Notes: generated from the letters alone by a model not told the origin. Counted from the first letter of the stretch, positions 9,293 through 19,417 are shown. The stretch: DNA of 34,983 bases from Bacteroidota bacterium (GCA_013298365.1 JAAFHL010000008.1:1-34983), one strand, 5' to 3'. Numbers and translations are program-made.

Positions 9293-9883
9293 ATGCTCAT
9301 TATTTTTGTCAAAAATCCGGTTATTCATGAAGTAAAAACACGTCTTGCCGCAGAAATTGGGGCAGAGAATGCGGTTTTTGTTTACCAAAAATTGATTGAA
9401 TATACTGCAACAGTCGTCTCAAAAATAGACGTTCCCAAGCTTGTTTTTTATGGAAATGAAATGCCTGACAAAGATATTTGGGCAGAAATGGGCTATGAAA
9501 GACAGGCGCAAATAGGCAAAGACTTGGGCGAAAGAATGGAAAATGCGTTTGCTTGGGCTTTTGCAGAGGGGCATAAAAAATGTGTGATTATTGGCAGTGA
9601 TTGTGCGGAATTAAGGGCAGAAATATTGGAAGAAGCCTTTTTTTCGTTGGAAAAAAAAGACTTTGTTATAGGCGAAGCCGAAGATGGTGGCTACTATTTA
9701 CTGGGCATGAAAAAGCTGTTTTCTCCCCTTTTTCGGGGTAAAATGTGGAGTACAAATAATGTGTTTAAGGAAGCTCTTTTTGAAATACAGAAAGGCGTAT
9801 TTTCCTTACATTTACTACCAAAATTGAATGATATTGATACCTTGGAAGACTTAAACAATTCGCCATTCAAGCACTCTTTTTAG
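9293..9883 (+). CDS. TIGR04282/DUF2064 family glycosyltransferase-like protein
   Basis: MLIIFVKNPVIHEVKTRLAAEIG...GKDLGERMENAF...IIGSDCAEL...GEAEDGGYYLLGMKK: family hallmarks; 3 nt after moxR stop. Confidence 0.88.
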   Translation: MLIIFVKNPVIHEVKTRLAAEIGAENAVFVYQKLIEYTATVVSKIDVPKLVFYGNEMPDKDIWAEMGYERQAQIGKDLGERMENAFAWAFAEGHKKCVIIGSDCAELRAEILEEAFFSLEKKDFVIGEAEDGGYYLLGMKKLFSPLFRGKMWSTNNVFKEALFEIQKGVFSLHLLPKLNDIDTLEDLNNSPFKHSF

Positions 9884-9963
9884 CCATTCATTGCTTTTTT
9901 TTGGCAGATAAGGACACATTTACATATCTTGCACCGTTATTCGTTTTGAAAACTATTTCTTAT

Positions 9964-12900
9964 ATGCAAAATTTACACAAAATTAGTTTATTTACCGTTT
10001 GCCTTCTGAGTTTTTTCTTTGCAAAGGCGCAAATCGTAATTAATGAATACTCTTGTTCAAACAGCACAAACTATGCTGATGCAAATGGCGACTTCTATGA
10101 TTGGTTAGAGTTGTACAATGCAGGTGCTGTAGCCGTAAACCTTTCTGGCTACTATCTTTCAGATGATGCCGCAAATCCTACGAAATGGATTATTCCTGTA
10201 GGGGCTAACATCAATGCAGGTGGACGTTTAGTCTTTTTTGCCTCAAATCTTGATGGATTTATTGCAGGGCAGTATCACACCAATTTCAAATTGACACAAA
10301 CTAATTTGGAAGACCTTGTATTAGCTGACCCAAGTGCCGTAATTATTGACCAAGTAGTGCTAAATCCTACTCGCCGCAATCACTCTCGGGCAAGGCTTAC
10401 AGATGGAGCTGCCGCATGGGGGGTTTCTACGCCTACTACCCCTAACGCAGCAAATGCGGGTGTTTTTGATGATTATGTGCCAAAACCTACCTTTGGGCTT
10501 GCGCCAGGTTTTTATCCTGCGGCACAAAATGTAACCCTTGCTTGTTCTGACCCTTTGGCAGAAATTCGCTACACAACTGATGGCTCTTTGCCCGCAGCAA
10601 CTTCGACTTTATATGCAGGTCCTATCAATGTAGCAACAACTACACTCATTCGAGCAAGGACTTTCCGTACTACGGGCAATTTCGCACCCAGTTTTCCTGA
10701 AAACAATACTTATTTCATCAATGAAAATCATAGCTTGCCTGTAATATCTGTGGGCGGTACATACAATACTTTGTTTAGCACTTCGCAAGATATTCAAAGT
10801 ACTTTTGAATTATTTGATGGAACACCTGCACATGTTTTTCTGCATGAAGGCGATGGCGAAATGAGAAGACATGGAAATGACTCTTGGGCTTTTCCCCAAA
10901 AAGGAATCCGTTTTCACACACAAGATGAATATGGCTATGCTAATAATATTCCTGTTCAATTATTTGATGATACCCCTCGTGATAAATATGATGTACTTAT
11001 CATAAAAGCTGCGGGTTCGGATAACTATCCTGCTGCCTTCGATGATGTAGGTGCGGTAAGTACACATTTGAGAGATGGCTATAATCAAACTTTGACACAA
11101 AAATATGACTTGAACATGGATGTGCGCCGATTCAAATCTTGCGTATTGTATATAAATGGACAGTATTGGGGCTTGTATGAATATCGTGATAGGGTAGATT
11201 CGGACTATACAGATTATTACTACAATCAAGGAGAAAATAATGTAGATGTTTTGAAATTTTGGGGCGGTTTGACCATTGAAAATGGAACAGATACAGGTTG
11301 GGTAAATATTTTTAACTTTATTACGAACAACAATATGAATGTTCCTAATAATTACGCCATTGCCATTGACCAATTTGATGTAATGAGTTTGATAGATTAT
11401 TTTATCCTAAATACCTATACCGTAAATACAGACTGGTTGAATTGGAATACCATGTGGTGGAGAGGGAATAAAAATACAGCAACTACGCCAAAGGTAAAAT
11501 GGAAATATGCTTTGTGGGACATGGATAATACCTTTAACTTGGGGCAGGGGGCGTGGAATTATACGGGGGTAGATGATGTAACGGCAAATGCCGACCCTTG
11601 TGATGTAGAAAATCAGTTCCAAAATTCAAGCCCGAATGTAGGACATGTGCAGATTTTTAATGCACTTTGGGCAAATCAAAATTTTAAAGATTTATATATC
11701 AATCGCTATGCAGATTTGAGCAATACCGCTTTTAACTGTGATAGCATGTTGGCACATTTACAAGCAATGGTAGATGTAATGCAGCCCGAAATGCCACAGC
11801 ATTTTGCTCGTTGGGGCGGCTCTATGACACAGTGGAATGAGCATTTGGATTCTATGCGTAGTTTTATGCTGCAAAGATGTGCAACATTAGATAGTGGAAT
11901 GATAGATTGTTATCAAGTTACAGGGCCGTTTCCGATTACGGTACAAACAAATCCACCTGGTGCAGGTATCATTCAAGTAAATACCATTACGCCTAACCTG
12001 CCTTATACAGGCGACTATTATGGTGGGGTAAATGTTTCCTTCAAACAAACTCCCATAGGTTGCTATGTATTTGACCATTGGGAAGTTATTACAGATACGC
12101 TTGGACCGAATCCCAATTCAGATAGTATAGGCGTTTTTATGGATACGGCAATTATCGTCATTGCCCATTATATTTCCAATGGCATTGTAGATGTAGATGA
12201 TACTACATTCTGTCAGCCTACACCGATTACGATGACGGCTTGCGGAACAACTTATACATGGACAACAAGCACAAATCCGATTCCTTTCAGCAATGCAAAT
12301 TCGGTAACGGTTACACCACTTACCACGACTACATATTATATCAATACCAACCAAGGTGCAGATACGGTAACAGTAACAGTGAGTACAACCCCAAATTTCC
12401 AACTGCCGCCTGATGGCTTGATTTGCGACCAAAATCCTGTTGTACTAAATCCTACGGTGTTGCCAAATGCGCCAGGCATGGTTTATACATGGCAAGACAA
12501 TTCTAATGGTACAACTTTTAATGTTACCACAAGTGGAACATACATTTTGACCGTAAATAATAATGGCTGTTCATATTCAGATACAACCGTTCTCACGCTT
12601 TCTACTACGCCTAATGTAAACTTTGGAGTCGATAAACTATTCTGTGATGGCACAAGTAGTTTGCTATTAGATGCAGGTACATATCCAGGTGCAACGTATC
12701 AATGGCAAAATAACAGTGCTGCTTCTACGTTCAATGCAACGGCAGATGGCACATATTCTGTGGTAGTAAATAACAATGGCTGTATTGACGGAGATACCGT
12801 TAATATTGTATTTTCGATTACACCAAACGTAAATCTTGGCAAAGACTCTTTGTATTGTGATGGTACAGGCAGTGTATTATTGAATGCAGGTAACTATCCT

Positions 12901-13962
12901 AATGCAACCTATCAATGGCAAGATGGCAGTATTTCAAGCACTTATAATGTGGTAAATACTGGTCAATATTTTGTAACCGTAAATAACAAAGGTTGTATTG
13001 ACGGTGATACCGTCAATTTTATCCTAAGTGTAACACCTGTGTTTGATTTTGGACCAGATTTATTGCTTTGCGATTCCGACCCTATTTTGCTTAGTACAGG
13101 CAACTATCCTAATGCAACGCATTTGTGGCAAAACGGCAGTACCTTAGATACATTTCTGGTTACACAAACAGGTTTGTATTATGTTTTGGTGGACAATCAA
13201 GGCTGTAAAGCATCAGATAGTGTGCATCTATTCTTAGGCAAATCACCTGTTATCAATTTGGGAACAGATAGAACGATTTGTCCTGATGAAACCATTCGTT
13301 TGGGTGCGGAAATTTCGGGCGTAGAAGCAACCTGGCAAGATGGCTCTCATTATTTACAGTATTATGCCAATACACCTGGCATTTATATGGTAGAGTTAGA
13401 AGATGCAGCAGGTTGTACGGGCAGAGATACAATTGTGTTACTTTCAAGTCCTTTGCTCACATTTGACTTAGGCGAAGATAAATCTTTCTGTTATGGCGAT
13501 TCGCTTACAATAGTGCCACCTGTACCGAATAATTCTACTTATACATGGAATACAGGGCTAAAAGATTTGCCACTTGTGGTCAAAGAAAAAGGGGAATATA
13601 GCATAGAAGTGTATAATGATGGCTGTAATGTTTCTGATGAAATGCGGGTAGAAGTCTTGAACTGCATTACTTGCCAAGTGTATGTGCCAAGTGCTTTTTC
13701 GCCCAATAATGGAGACGATATCAATAATTTGTTCTTTGTAAGTTCAAACTGTCCTTTCGGCAGCAAATATGAATTGATTATTAGTAACAGAAATGGCAGC
13801 ACAATCGCTGCTTATACCAACTATAACGACAAATGGGACGGCAAAATAAAAGGACAACATGCACCTGAAGGCGTGTATATGTATCACCTCAAATGCACTG
13901 TGATAGATGAGGGCAATGAGCGTGATGTACAAAAAGCAGGTACAATTACGGTGATAAGATAA
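9964..13962 (+). CDS. Secreted CotH-kinase family protein: lamin-tail + chitobiase-like + CotH + six Ig-like repeats + gliding/T9SS type B C-terminal domain
   Basis: Signal peptide MQNLHKISLFTVCLLSFFFAKAQ; IVINEYSCSNSTNYADANGDFYDWLELYN (LTD); PGFYPAAQNVTLACSDPLAEIRYTTDGSLP (CHB_HEX_C-like); CotH core QKYDLNMDVRRFKSCVLYINGQYWGLYEYRDR and KWKYALWDMDNTFN; CHU_C end VYVPSAFSPNNGDDINNLF...KWDGKIKGQHAPEGVYMYHL. Confidence 0.93.
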   Translation: MQNLHKISLFTVCLLSFFFAKAQIVINEYSCSNSTNYADANGDFYDWLELYNAGAVAVNLSGYYLSDDAANPTKWIIPVGANINAGGRLVFFASNLDGFIAGQYHTNFKLTQTNLEDLVLADPSAVIIDQVVLNPTRRNHSRARLTDGAAAWGVSTPTTPNAANAGVFDDYVPKPTFGLAPGFYPAAQNVTLACSDPLAEIRYTTDGSLPAATSTLYAGPINVATTTLIRARTFRTTGNFAPSFPENNTYFINENHSLPVISVGGTYNTLFSTSQDIQSTFELFDGTPAHVFLHEGDGEMRRHGNDSWAFPQKGIRFHTQDEYGYANNIPVQLFDDTPRDKYDVLIIKAAGSDNYPAAFDDVGAVSTHLRDGYNQTLTQKYDLNMDVRRFKSCVLYINGQYWGLYEYRDRVDSDYTDYYYNQGENNVDVLKFWGGLTIENGTDTGWVNIFNFITNNNMNVPNNYAIAIDQFDVMSLIDYFILNTYTVNTDWLNWNTMWWRGNKNTATTPKVKWKYALWDMDNTFNLGQGAWNYTGVDDVTANADPCDVENQFQNSSPNVGHVQIFNALWANQNFKDLYINRYADLSNTAFNCDSMLAHLQAMVDVMQPEMPQHFARWGGSMTQWNEHLDSMRSFMLQRCATLDSGMIDCYQVTGPFPITVQTNPPGAGIIQVNTITPNLPYTGDYYGGVNVSFKQTPIGCYVFDHWEVITDTLGPNPNSDSIGVFMDTAIIVIAHYISNGIVDVDDTTFCQPTPITMTACGTTYTWTTSTNPIPFSNANSVTVTPLTTTTYYINTNQGADTVTVTVSTTPNFQLPPDGLICDQNPVVLNPTVLPNAPGMVYTWQDNSNGTTFNVTTSGTYILTVNNNGCSYSDTTVLTLSTTPNVNFGVDKLFCDGTSSLLLDAGTYPGATYQWQNNSAASTFNATADGTYSVVVNNNGCIDGDTVNIVFSITPNVNLGKDSLYCDGTGSVLLNAGNYPNATYQWQDGSISSTYNVVNTGQYFVTVNNKGCIDGDTVNFILSVTPVFDFGPDLLLCDSDPILLSTGNYPNATHLWQNGSTLDTFLVTQTGLYYVLVDNQGCKASDSVHLFLGKSPVINLGTDRTICPDETIRLGAEISGVEATWQDGSHYLQYYANTPGIYMVELEDAAGCTGRDTIVLLSSPLLTFDLGEDKSFCYGDSLTIVPPVPNNSTYTWNTGLKDLPLVVKEKGEYSIEVYNDGCNVSDEMRVEVLNCITCQVYVPSAFSPNNGDDINNLFFVSSNCPFGSKYELIISNRNGSTIAAYTNYNDKWDGKIKGQHAPEGVYMYHLKCTVIDEGNERDVQKAGTITVIR
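12382..13665 (+). repeat. Six in-frame ~70-aa protein repeats
   Basis: Recurring pattern 'TPNVNxGxDxLxCDG...L.AGxYPxATYxWQdgS.ssTFxVt.tGxYxVxVnNxGCxdgDTV' from STTPNFQ to VEVLNC. Confidence 0.85.
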
Positions 13963-13980
13963 TTGCGAATGGCGTTCAGT

Positions 13981-14006
13981 AGCGGCGATTCTCCAGAATC
14001 GCTGCT
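13981..14006. repeat. Near-perfect palindrome with 2-nt centre (REP-like)
   Basis: AGCGGCGATTCT-CC-AGAATCGCTGCT; 12-bp arms with one G/T mismatch. Degenerate related palindrome at 14086-14109. Confidence 0.7.
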
Positions 14007-14150
14007 AACAGAGAAGGAGCTAAGTGTGTTACCTAACACAATAAAAGGCTTTTCGGGCAGATAAAATAAGTTTTATGGCTTAGTAACTGCGATGCTGGAA
14101 AATCGTAGTACGGTAAGAAAAATACGCAACTTACATTGCTTATAAAATAG

Positions 14151-14188
14151 AGAAGTCGCAGGTAATGATTTATCTGCGACTTCTTTTT
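14151..14188 (+). terminator. Intrinsic terminator (possibly bidirectional)
   Basis: AGAAGTCGCAG / CTGCGACTTCT perfect 11-bp stem followed by TTTT; lies between convergent cotH-like and gldE-like genes. Confidence 0.85.
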
Positions 14189-14210
14189 GTGAATAGCTAC
14201 CACCTTTTTC

Positions 14211-15587
14211 TTATTTAACCGCCATAATCGTTACTAATACCGACTCTATTCGGCTATGACTTACGGCTTCTATCTTAAACTCAAAAGCGGGTTGTGTCAA
14301 TTCGCAAATAACGATATCGCCCACAGAAGGCAACTTTTCATTGAGCAACAAAATAAGTCCACCTAAGCTATTGATATTTTCATCTTCCCGCACTTTTTCA
14401 AACACATCTTCATCTAATCCCAATACCCTGCCTACATCATTGAGCAAAGTACTTGCTTCAAAACGATAATGGGTTTCATCTATACGCTGAAAAGTAGCAT
14501 CTTCTGTATCAAATTCATCACGAATTTCCCCAAAAATCTCATCAGTTATATCCTCCAAGGTTACCATGCCCGCTGTTCCGCCATATTCATCTACAACAAT
14601 GGCAAGATGATAGCGTTTTTGCTTAAACTCCTCTAACAATTTATCTATTTTTTTGCCCTCAGGTACAAAATATGCAGGTCGAATAAGCTGTTGCCATTCA
14701 GGATTTGCCTCTTGTAAAGGCAATAGTGGCAACAAATCTTTTATATATAAAACGCCTTTTATCTCATCTAAACTTTCCTCATACACAGGGATTCGAGAAA
14801 ACTCATTCTCATTAATAAATCGTACAATCTCTTGAAAATCAGAATTATAAGACAAAGCAACAATTTTGGTGCGAGTTATCATCACATTATTTACCGCAGT
14901 ATTACGAAAATTTAATACGCCCCTCAAAATTTCTCGCCCATCTTCCTTATTTTTCACAGGTTCTGGCATCAAATCTATTGCCTCCATGAGGTCATCAATA
15001 GACGCATTTTCTTGTTTGGGTTGAAAACGTCTGTCAATAAACTTGGTCGTATTGATGAGTAGATTGGTCAAAGGGCTATAAAATTTCATCAAAACATACA
15101 TAGGCGTATGAAATAATGCAATGATTTGTAGCTTATGACGGGAAGCATATACTTTGGGAACTATTTCCGCAAAAAGCAACAAAAAAGTCGAAATTACAGA
15201 TAAATCAATCACCGTTTCTTGCCATTCACTCAAGCCAAAATGCTCGGCAATCGAATGTAACATATAGGTTGCTATCAAAATAGCAAAAATATTAACGAAA
15301 TTATTTGTAATTAAAACGGTAGCAATCAATTGTTTGTGGTTATGAATCATCCACCAAATTTTTTTGCCTGTGGGAGAATCATCTTCTTTAAAAGCATCAC
15401 TTTCTGATTTAGAAAGTGAAAAAAAGGCAACTTCAGACGAAGATGCAAAAAATGCTCCACCTAATAATAATAAAAACAATATGGCATTTACCAATAATGG
15501 TATCCATTCTATATCGCCCGTTGGAGCGTGAATTTGTAACAATATACTCAGAGGGTCTGCGTCCACAAGTGTAAAATTTAAAACCAT
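14211..15587 (-). CDS. gldE: GldE-like gliding-motility-associated CNNM/CBS/CorC_HlyC membrane protein
   Basis: 458 aa; DUF21/CNNM TM region (FFASSSEVAFFSLSKSE), CBS pair (MITRTKIVALSYN...EYGGTAGMVTLEDITDEIFGEIRDEFD), CorC_HlyC C-terminus. Confidence 0.8.
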   Translation of the reverse strand: MVLNFTLVDADPLSILLQIHAPTGDIEWIPLLVNAILFLLLLGGAFFASSSEVAFFSLSKSESDAFKEDDSPTGKKIWWMIHNHKQLIATVLITNNFVNIFAILIATYMLHSIAEHFGLSEWQETVIDLSVISTFLLLFAEIVPKVYASRHKLQIIALFHTPMYVLMKFYSPLTNLLINTTKFIDRRFQPKQENASIDDLMEAIDLMPEPVKNKEDGREILRGVLNFRNTAVNNVMITRTKIVALSYNSDFQEIVRFINENEFSRIPVYEESLDEIKGVLYIKDLLPLLPLQEANPEWQQLIRPAYFVPEGKKIDKLLEEFKQKRYHLAIVVDEYGGTAGMVTLEDITDEIFGEIRDEFDTEDATFQRIDETHYRFEASTLLNDVGRVLGLDEDVFEKVREDENINSLGGLILLLNEKLPSVGDIVICELTQPAFEFKIEAVSHSRIESVLVTIMAVK

Positions 15588-15627
15588 GCTTTTGGCTTAT
15601 CAGCTACAAAGCAATTTATTATGGGGG

Positions 15628-15660
15628 CAAATATACGATATTTTGGAAAAAATATACAAA
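15628..15660 (-). promoter_or_regulatory. Promoter TTTG-N21-TATATTTG for gldE-like gene
   Basis: CAAATATA 15628-15635 and CAAA 15657-15660 on + strand. Confidence 0.6.
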
Positions 15661-15750
15661 TTTTTGAAAAAGTCTTATTTATCTTCCTATTTTTGGCGCA
15701 TAATTATTGTCTTTTACAAAAAATGAAATATAGGTAGCACTATTTTTCGC

Positions 15751-15758
15751 TACCTTTG
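15751..15758 (+). promoter_or_regulatory. -7 element TACCTTTG upstream of MFS gene
   Basis: TAnnTTTG match 51 nt before ATG 15809. Confidence 0.45.
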
Positions 15759-15808
15759 CGTGTCAATTTTGACTTCCTATTTATCATCACATAAACACGT
15801 TTATTAAT

Positions 15809-17107
15809 ATGGATACACACAAACCCTTGATTTCTCATGCCTTAAATACAACCGTCATTGTGGCAGGTCTGGGCTACTTTGTAGATATTTATGACCTACA
15901 ATTATTCAATATTATAGGCAAGGAAAGTATCAAGAGTGCTGCAGGTTTGAATATTTCAGACGAGAAAATGATAACTCATCTTTTTGACAATGTACTTTTT
16001 CAATGGCAAATGGCGGGTATGTTGGTGGGTGGGCTTTTATGGGGAATTTGGGGCGATAAAAAAGGGCGCAAATCTATTTTATTTGGCTCTATTTTACTCT
16101 ATTCACTGGCAAATTTGGCAAACGCCTTTGTTACAAGCCTCCCTGCTTATGAGGCTGTCCGTTTTTTGGCGGGACTTGGACTTGCTGGCGAACTTGGTGC
16201 AGCGATTACCTTAGTTTCCGAAGTAATGACCAAAGAAAATCGAGGCTATGGCACAATGATTATTGTCGTATTAGGTGCTTTAGGGGCAGTTTTTGCTGCA
16301 TTTATCAGCAAAATGCAGCTTACTTTATTTGGCTTAGAAACCTGGCAAATTGCATACATAATCGGCGGAAGTTTGGGTTTACTGCTTTTACTTTTGCGTT
16401 TTGGCACATTTGAATCAGGCATGTTTGAAAAAACTCAAGGAGAAGACATTGAAAAAGGTAATTTTTTCATGCTTTTCAACCAAAAAGAACGTTTTCTGAA
16501 ATACCTCTCTTGTATTCTGGTAGGCTTACCCGTTTGGTACACAATAGGTATTCTCATCAAGTTTTCTAATTCTAAATTTGTTCCCATAATTGGTATTTTA
16601 GAAGGAAAAATAGAAGCAACTTATCCCATTATGTTTGCATACATTGGCTTATCCGTAGGTGATTTATTGAGTGGCTTGATGAGTCAATGGTTTAAAAGCA
16701 GGAAAAAAGTGGTGGTAGGTTTTTTAATCGCCAATTTTATATTAGCCTGCATTTTCGTATGTATGAGAGATATATCTGCCCATTTTTTCTACTTCTTTTG
16801 CTTTCTACTGGGTTCAGCCACAGGCTATTGGGCTTTATTTGTAACCATTGCTTCCGAGCAATTTGGTACTAATATTCGTGCAACAGCGACTTCTACCGTT
16901 CCCAACTTTGTACGTGGCGCAGTTATTCCTATCACTTGGGGCTTTTCTACTCTGGCTACAAAATGGGAAGTACCCACAGATGGAACAATTTATGGTGCGC
17001 TCATTGTAGGCCTAACCTGTACGATTTTGGCGTTAGTAGGCATTTTCCACCTCAAAGAAACGTATGGCAAAGACTTGAACTATAACGAAATGCAGCATGA
17101 AATATAA
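15809..17107 (+). CDS. MFS transporter
   Basis: 432 aa, ~12 TM; GGLLWGIWGDKKGRKSILFGSILLYSLANL signature (G-D-K-x-G-R-K), second half GDLLSGLMSQWFKSRKK. Confidence 0.92.
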   Translation: MDTHKPLISHALNTTVIVAGLGYFVDIYDLQLFNIIGKESIKSAAGLNISDEKMITHLFDNVLFQWQMAGMLVGGLLWGIWGDKKGRKSILFGSILLYSLANLANAFVTSLPAYEAVRFLAGLGLAGELGAAITLVSEVMTKENRGYGTMIIVVLGALGAVFAAFISKMQLTLFGLETWQIAYIIGGSLGLLLLLLRFGTFESGMFEKTQGEDIEKGNFFMLFNQKERFLKYLSCILVGLPVWYTIGILIKFSNSKFVPIIGILEGKIEATYPIMFAYIGLSVGDLLSGLMSQWFKSRKKVVVGFLIANFILACIFVCMRDISAHFFYFFCFLLGSATGYWALFVTIASEQFGTNIRATATSTVPNFVRGAVIPITWGFSTLATKWEVPTDGTIYGALIVGLTCTILALVGIFHLKETYGKDLNYNEMQHEI

Positions 17108-17200
17108 AAAATGATTCTACTTACATTAGATTTTCATAAAAAAACAAGAAATGATTGATTTTATCGCTACTTTTGCCACAATTTTTTCAACCATTATGTG

Positions 17201-17294
17201 GTTTATCGTTCAAACAGGATAAACGTTCCATTCTGTAAGAATCCGCAGACAAGGATTTAATAGCATAGTTTTCTGGATTCTTACAGAATGGAAC
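17201..17294 (+). repeat. Two consecutive inverted repeats in accB leader
   Basis: GTTTATC-N10-GATAAAC (17201-17224) directly abutting a perfect 20-bp inverted repeat GTTCCATTCTGTAAGAATCC (17225-17244) / GGATTCTTACAGAATGGAAC (17275-17294), 30-nt spacer. Confidence 0.85.
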
Positions 17295-17421
17295 ACTTTG
17301 AAAGGTCAATTTATCTCGTTCAAAATATAATTTCTCATGTTGATTGACGATGCAATAGTGTTTTTGATGGAATAAATCATTTTCCCTTTTCATATAATTT
17401 ATAACTCATAATTTGATACAA

Positions 17422-17910
17422 ATGGATTTAAAAGACATACGCGAACTATTACGCTTGGTTAACTCCTTGGATTTGACCGAAGTAGAAATTGCCGAAGGGG
17501 AATTTAAACTCCGTATCGTGCGCAAATCGCCAGAAACGCAAATGGTATTTTCTACTCAAATGATGCAACAGCCACAACAAATGACTGCTGCGCCTTTGCC
17601 TATCGCACAAGTGCCAAGTACGCCTACTGCAACTGAAGCAGCTCCTGCGCCTGTTGTGCCTGTCAGCAATTTGCATACTTTTCGTTCTCCTATGATTGGT
17701 ACGTATTATAGTGCTTCTACCCCCAATGACCCGCCCTTCGTAAAAGTAGGTGATACCGTTTCCAAAGGGCAGAAATTGTGTATTGTAGAAGCCATGAAAT
17801 TATTTAATGACATTGACTGTGATGTAAATGGTAAAATTGTCAAAATTTTATTAGACAATGCCAATCCTGTTGAATATGACCAACCTTTATTTTTGATTGA
17901 AAAAGCATAG
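17422..17910 (+). CDS. accB: Acetyl-CoA carboxylase biotin carboxyl carrier protein
   Basis: MDLKDIRELLRLVNSLDLTEVEIAEGEFKLRI; Ala/Pro-rich linker; EAMKLFND biotinylation site. Confidence 0.97.
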   Translation: MDLKDIRELLRLVNSLDLTEVEIAEGEFKLRIVRKSPETQMVFSTQMMQQPQQMTAAPLPIAQVPSTPTATEAAPAPVVPVSNLHTFRSPMIGTYYSASTPNDPPFVKVGDTVSKGQKLCIVEAMKLFNDIDCDVNGKIVKILLDNANPVEYDQPLFLIEKA

Positions 17911-17912
17911 TA

Positions 17913-18023
17913 CAGTTATCAGTTAGCAGTCATCAGTTATCAAAAATATCTTTTTATTTACTGCTTACTGATAACTGCTTGATAACTGTTCACTGATAAC
18001 TGTTCACTGTTTACTGATAACTG
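17913..18023. repeat. Short repeat cluster (ACTGATAACTG family) in accB-accC gap
   Basis: CAGTTATCAGTTAGCAGT (17913-17930) vs ACTGCTTACTGATAACTG (17960-17977), one mismatch; followed by repeated TTGATAACTGTTCACTGATAACTGTTCACTG...ACTGATAACTG. Confidence 0.85.
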
Positions 18024-18028
18024 ATTTT

Positions 18029-19396
18029 ATGGCTGATAATATAAGAAATATAAAAAAAATCCTCATTGCCAATAGAGGAGAAATTGCCTTACGCATACAA
18101 AGAACTTGTTGCGAAATGGGCATTAAAACAGTTGCCTTGTATTCTACTGCGGACAGAGATAGTTTGCATGTAAGATTTGCAGACGAAGCTGTTTGCATTG
18201 GACCTCCTGCAAGCAAAGATAGTTATTTGAGCATGGCAAATGTGATTTCGGCGGCGGAAATTACGGGCGCAGATGCGATTCACCCTGGCTATGGCTTTTT
18301 GTCAGAAAATGCGGATTTCTCCCAACTTTGCGACCAATATGGCATCAAATTTATTGGACCAAGTGCGGAGGTTATCAATAGCATGGGCGACAAAGCTACC
18401 GCAAAAGCGACCATGCGTAAAGCGGGTGTGCCAGTTGTGCCAGGTTCTGAAGGCATTTTGGCAAGTTATGAAGATGCCCGCAAAGCTGCTGGCGATATAG
18501 GTTATCCTGTTTTGCTCAAAGCTACTGCAGGCGGTGGAGGAAAAGGCATGAGACGTGTAGATAAAGAATCGGAATTGGAAGATGCTTGGAATTCTGCTCG
18601 TGCAGAATCTGGGGCGGCTTTTAATAATCCAAATTTGTATATGGAAAAATACATATTAGAGCCAAGACACATTGAAATTCAAGTAATTGGCGACCAATAT
18701 GGAAATGTTTCTCATCTTTCGGAAAGGGATTGTACCATTCAAAGAAGACATCAAAAATTGGTGGAGGAGTCGCCAAGCCCTGTGCTTAGTGAAGAAACTC
18801 GCCGAAAAATGGGCGAAGCAGCCGTAAAAGCCGCTAAATTTGTGAACTATGAAGGTGCAGGTACGGTAGAATTTATCTATGATAAATTTGGCAATTTCTA
18901 TTTTATGGAAATGAATACCCGTATTCAAGTAGAACACCCTGTTACAGAAGAGATTTTTGATTTTGACTTGGTAAAAGAGCAAATAAAGGTAGCAAGAGGC
19001 GAAAAAGTATCAGGAAAAGCCTATTTTCCACCTGCAAATCGCCATGCACTCGAAGTACGTATAAATGCAGAAGACCCCCGTAACAATTTCCGCCCTTCTG
19101 CGGGAAAAATTACAGAGTTTCACAAGCCGGGTTTTCATAAAGTGAGAGTTGATACACACGCATACGCAGGTTATGTGATTCCGCCTTACTACGATTCCAT
19201 GATTGGAAAAGTTATCGTTTCTGCTTTTTCTCGTGATGAATGTATTGCGAAAATGGATAGAGCTTTAGAAGAGTTTATCATTCAGGGCGTTCATACAACG
19301 ATTCCTTTCCACCGTAAATTAATGAAAGACAAGACTTTCCGTTCTGGCATTTATTCTACGGCTTTCTTAAATGACTTTGATTTTTCAGATATTTAA
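18029..19396 (+). CDS. accC: Acetyl-CoA carboxylase biotin carboxylase subunit
   Basis: [59 protein letters not shown]. Confidence 0.98.
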   Translation: MADNIRNIKKILIANRGEIALRIQRTCCEMGIKTVALYSTADRDSLHVRFADEAVCIGPPASKDSYLSMANVISAAEITGADAIHPGYGFLSENADFSQLCDQYGIKFIGPSAEVINSMGDKATAKATMRKAGVPVVPGSEGILASYEDARKAAGDIGYPVLLKATAGGGGKGMRRVDKESELEDAWNSARAESGAAFNNPNLYMEKYILEPRHIEIQVIGDQYGNVSHLSERDCTIQRRHQKLVEESPSPVLSEETRRKMGEAAVKAAKFVNYEGAGTVEFIYDKFGNFYFMEMNTRIQVEHPVTEEIFDFDLVKEQIKVARGEKVSGKAYFPPANRHALEVRINAEDPRNNFRPSAGKITEFHKPGFHKVRVDTHAYAGYVIPPYYDSMIGKVIVSAFSRDECIAKMDRALEEFIIQGVHTTIPFHRKLMKDKTFRSGIYSTAFLNDFDFSDI

Positions 19397-19417
19397 AGTC
19401 TTATTAGGTTCACGCAG

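Noticed and set aside
17187-17393. 68-aa minus ORF upstream of accB
   Set aside because: Runs through the inverted repeats in the leader; no family resemblance; treated as non-coding.
17911-18028. Possible CRISPR-like array between accB and accC
   Set aside because: Units are short, permuted and lack uniform spacers; no cas genes in the window.
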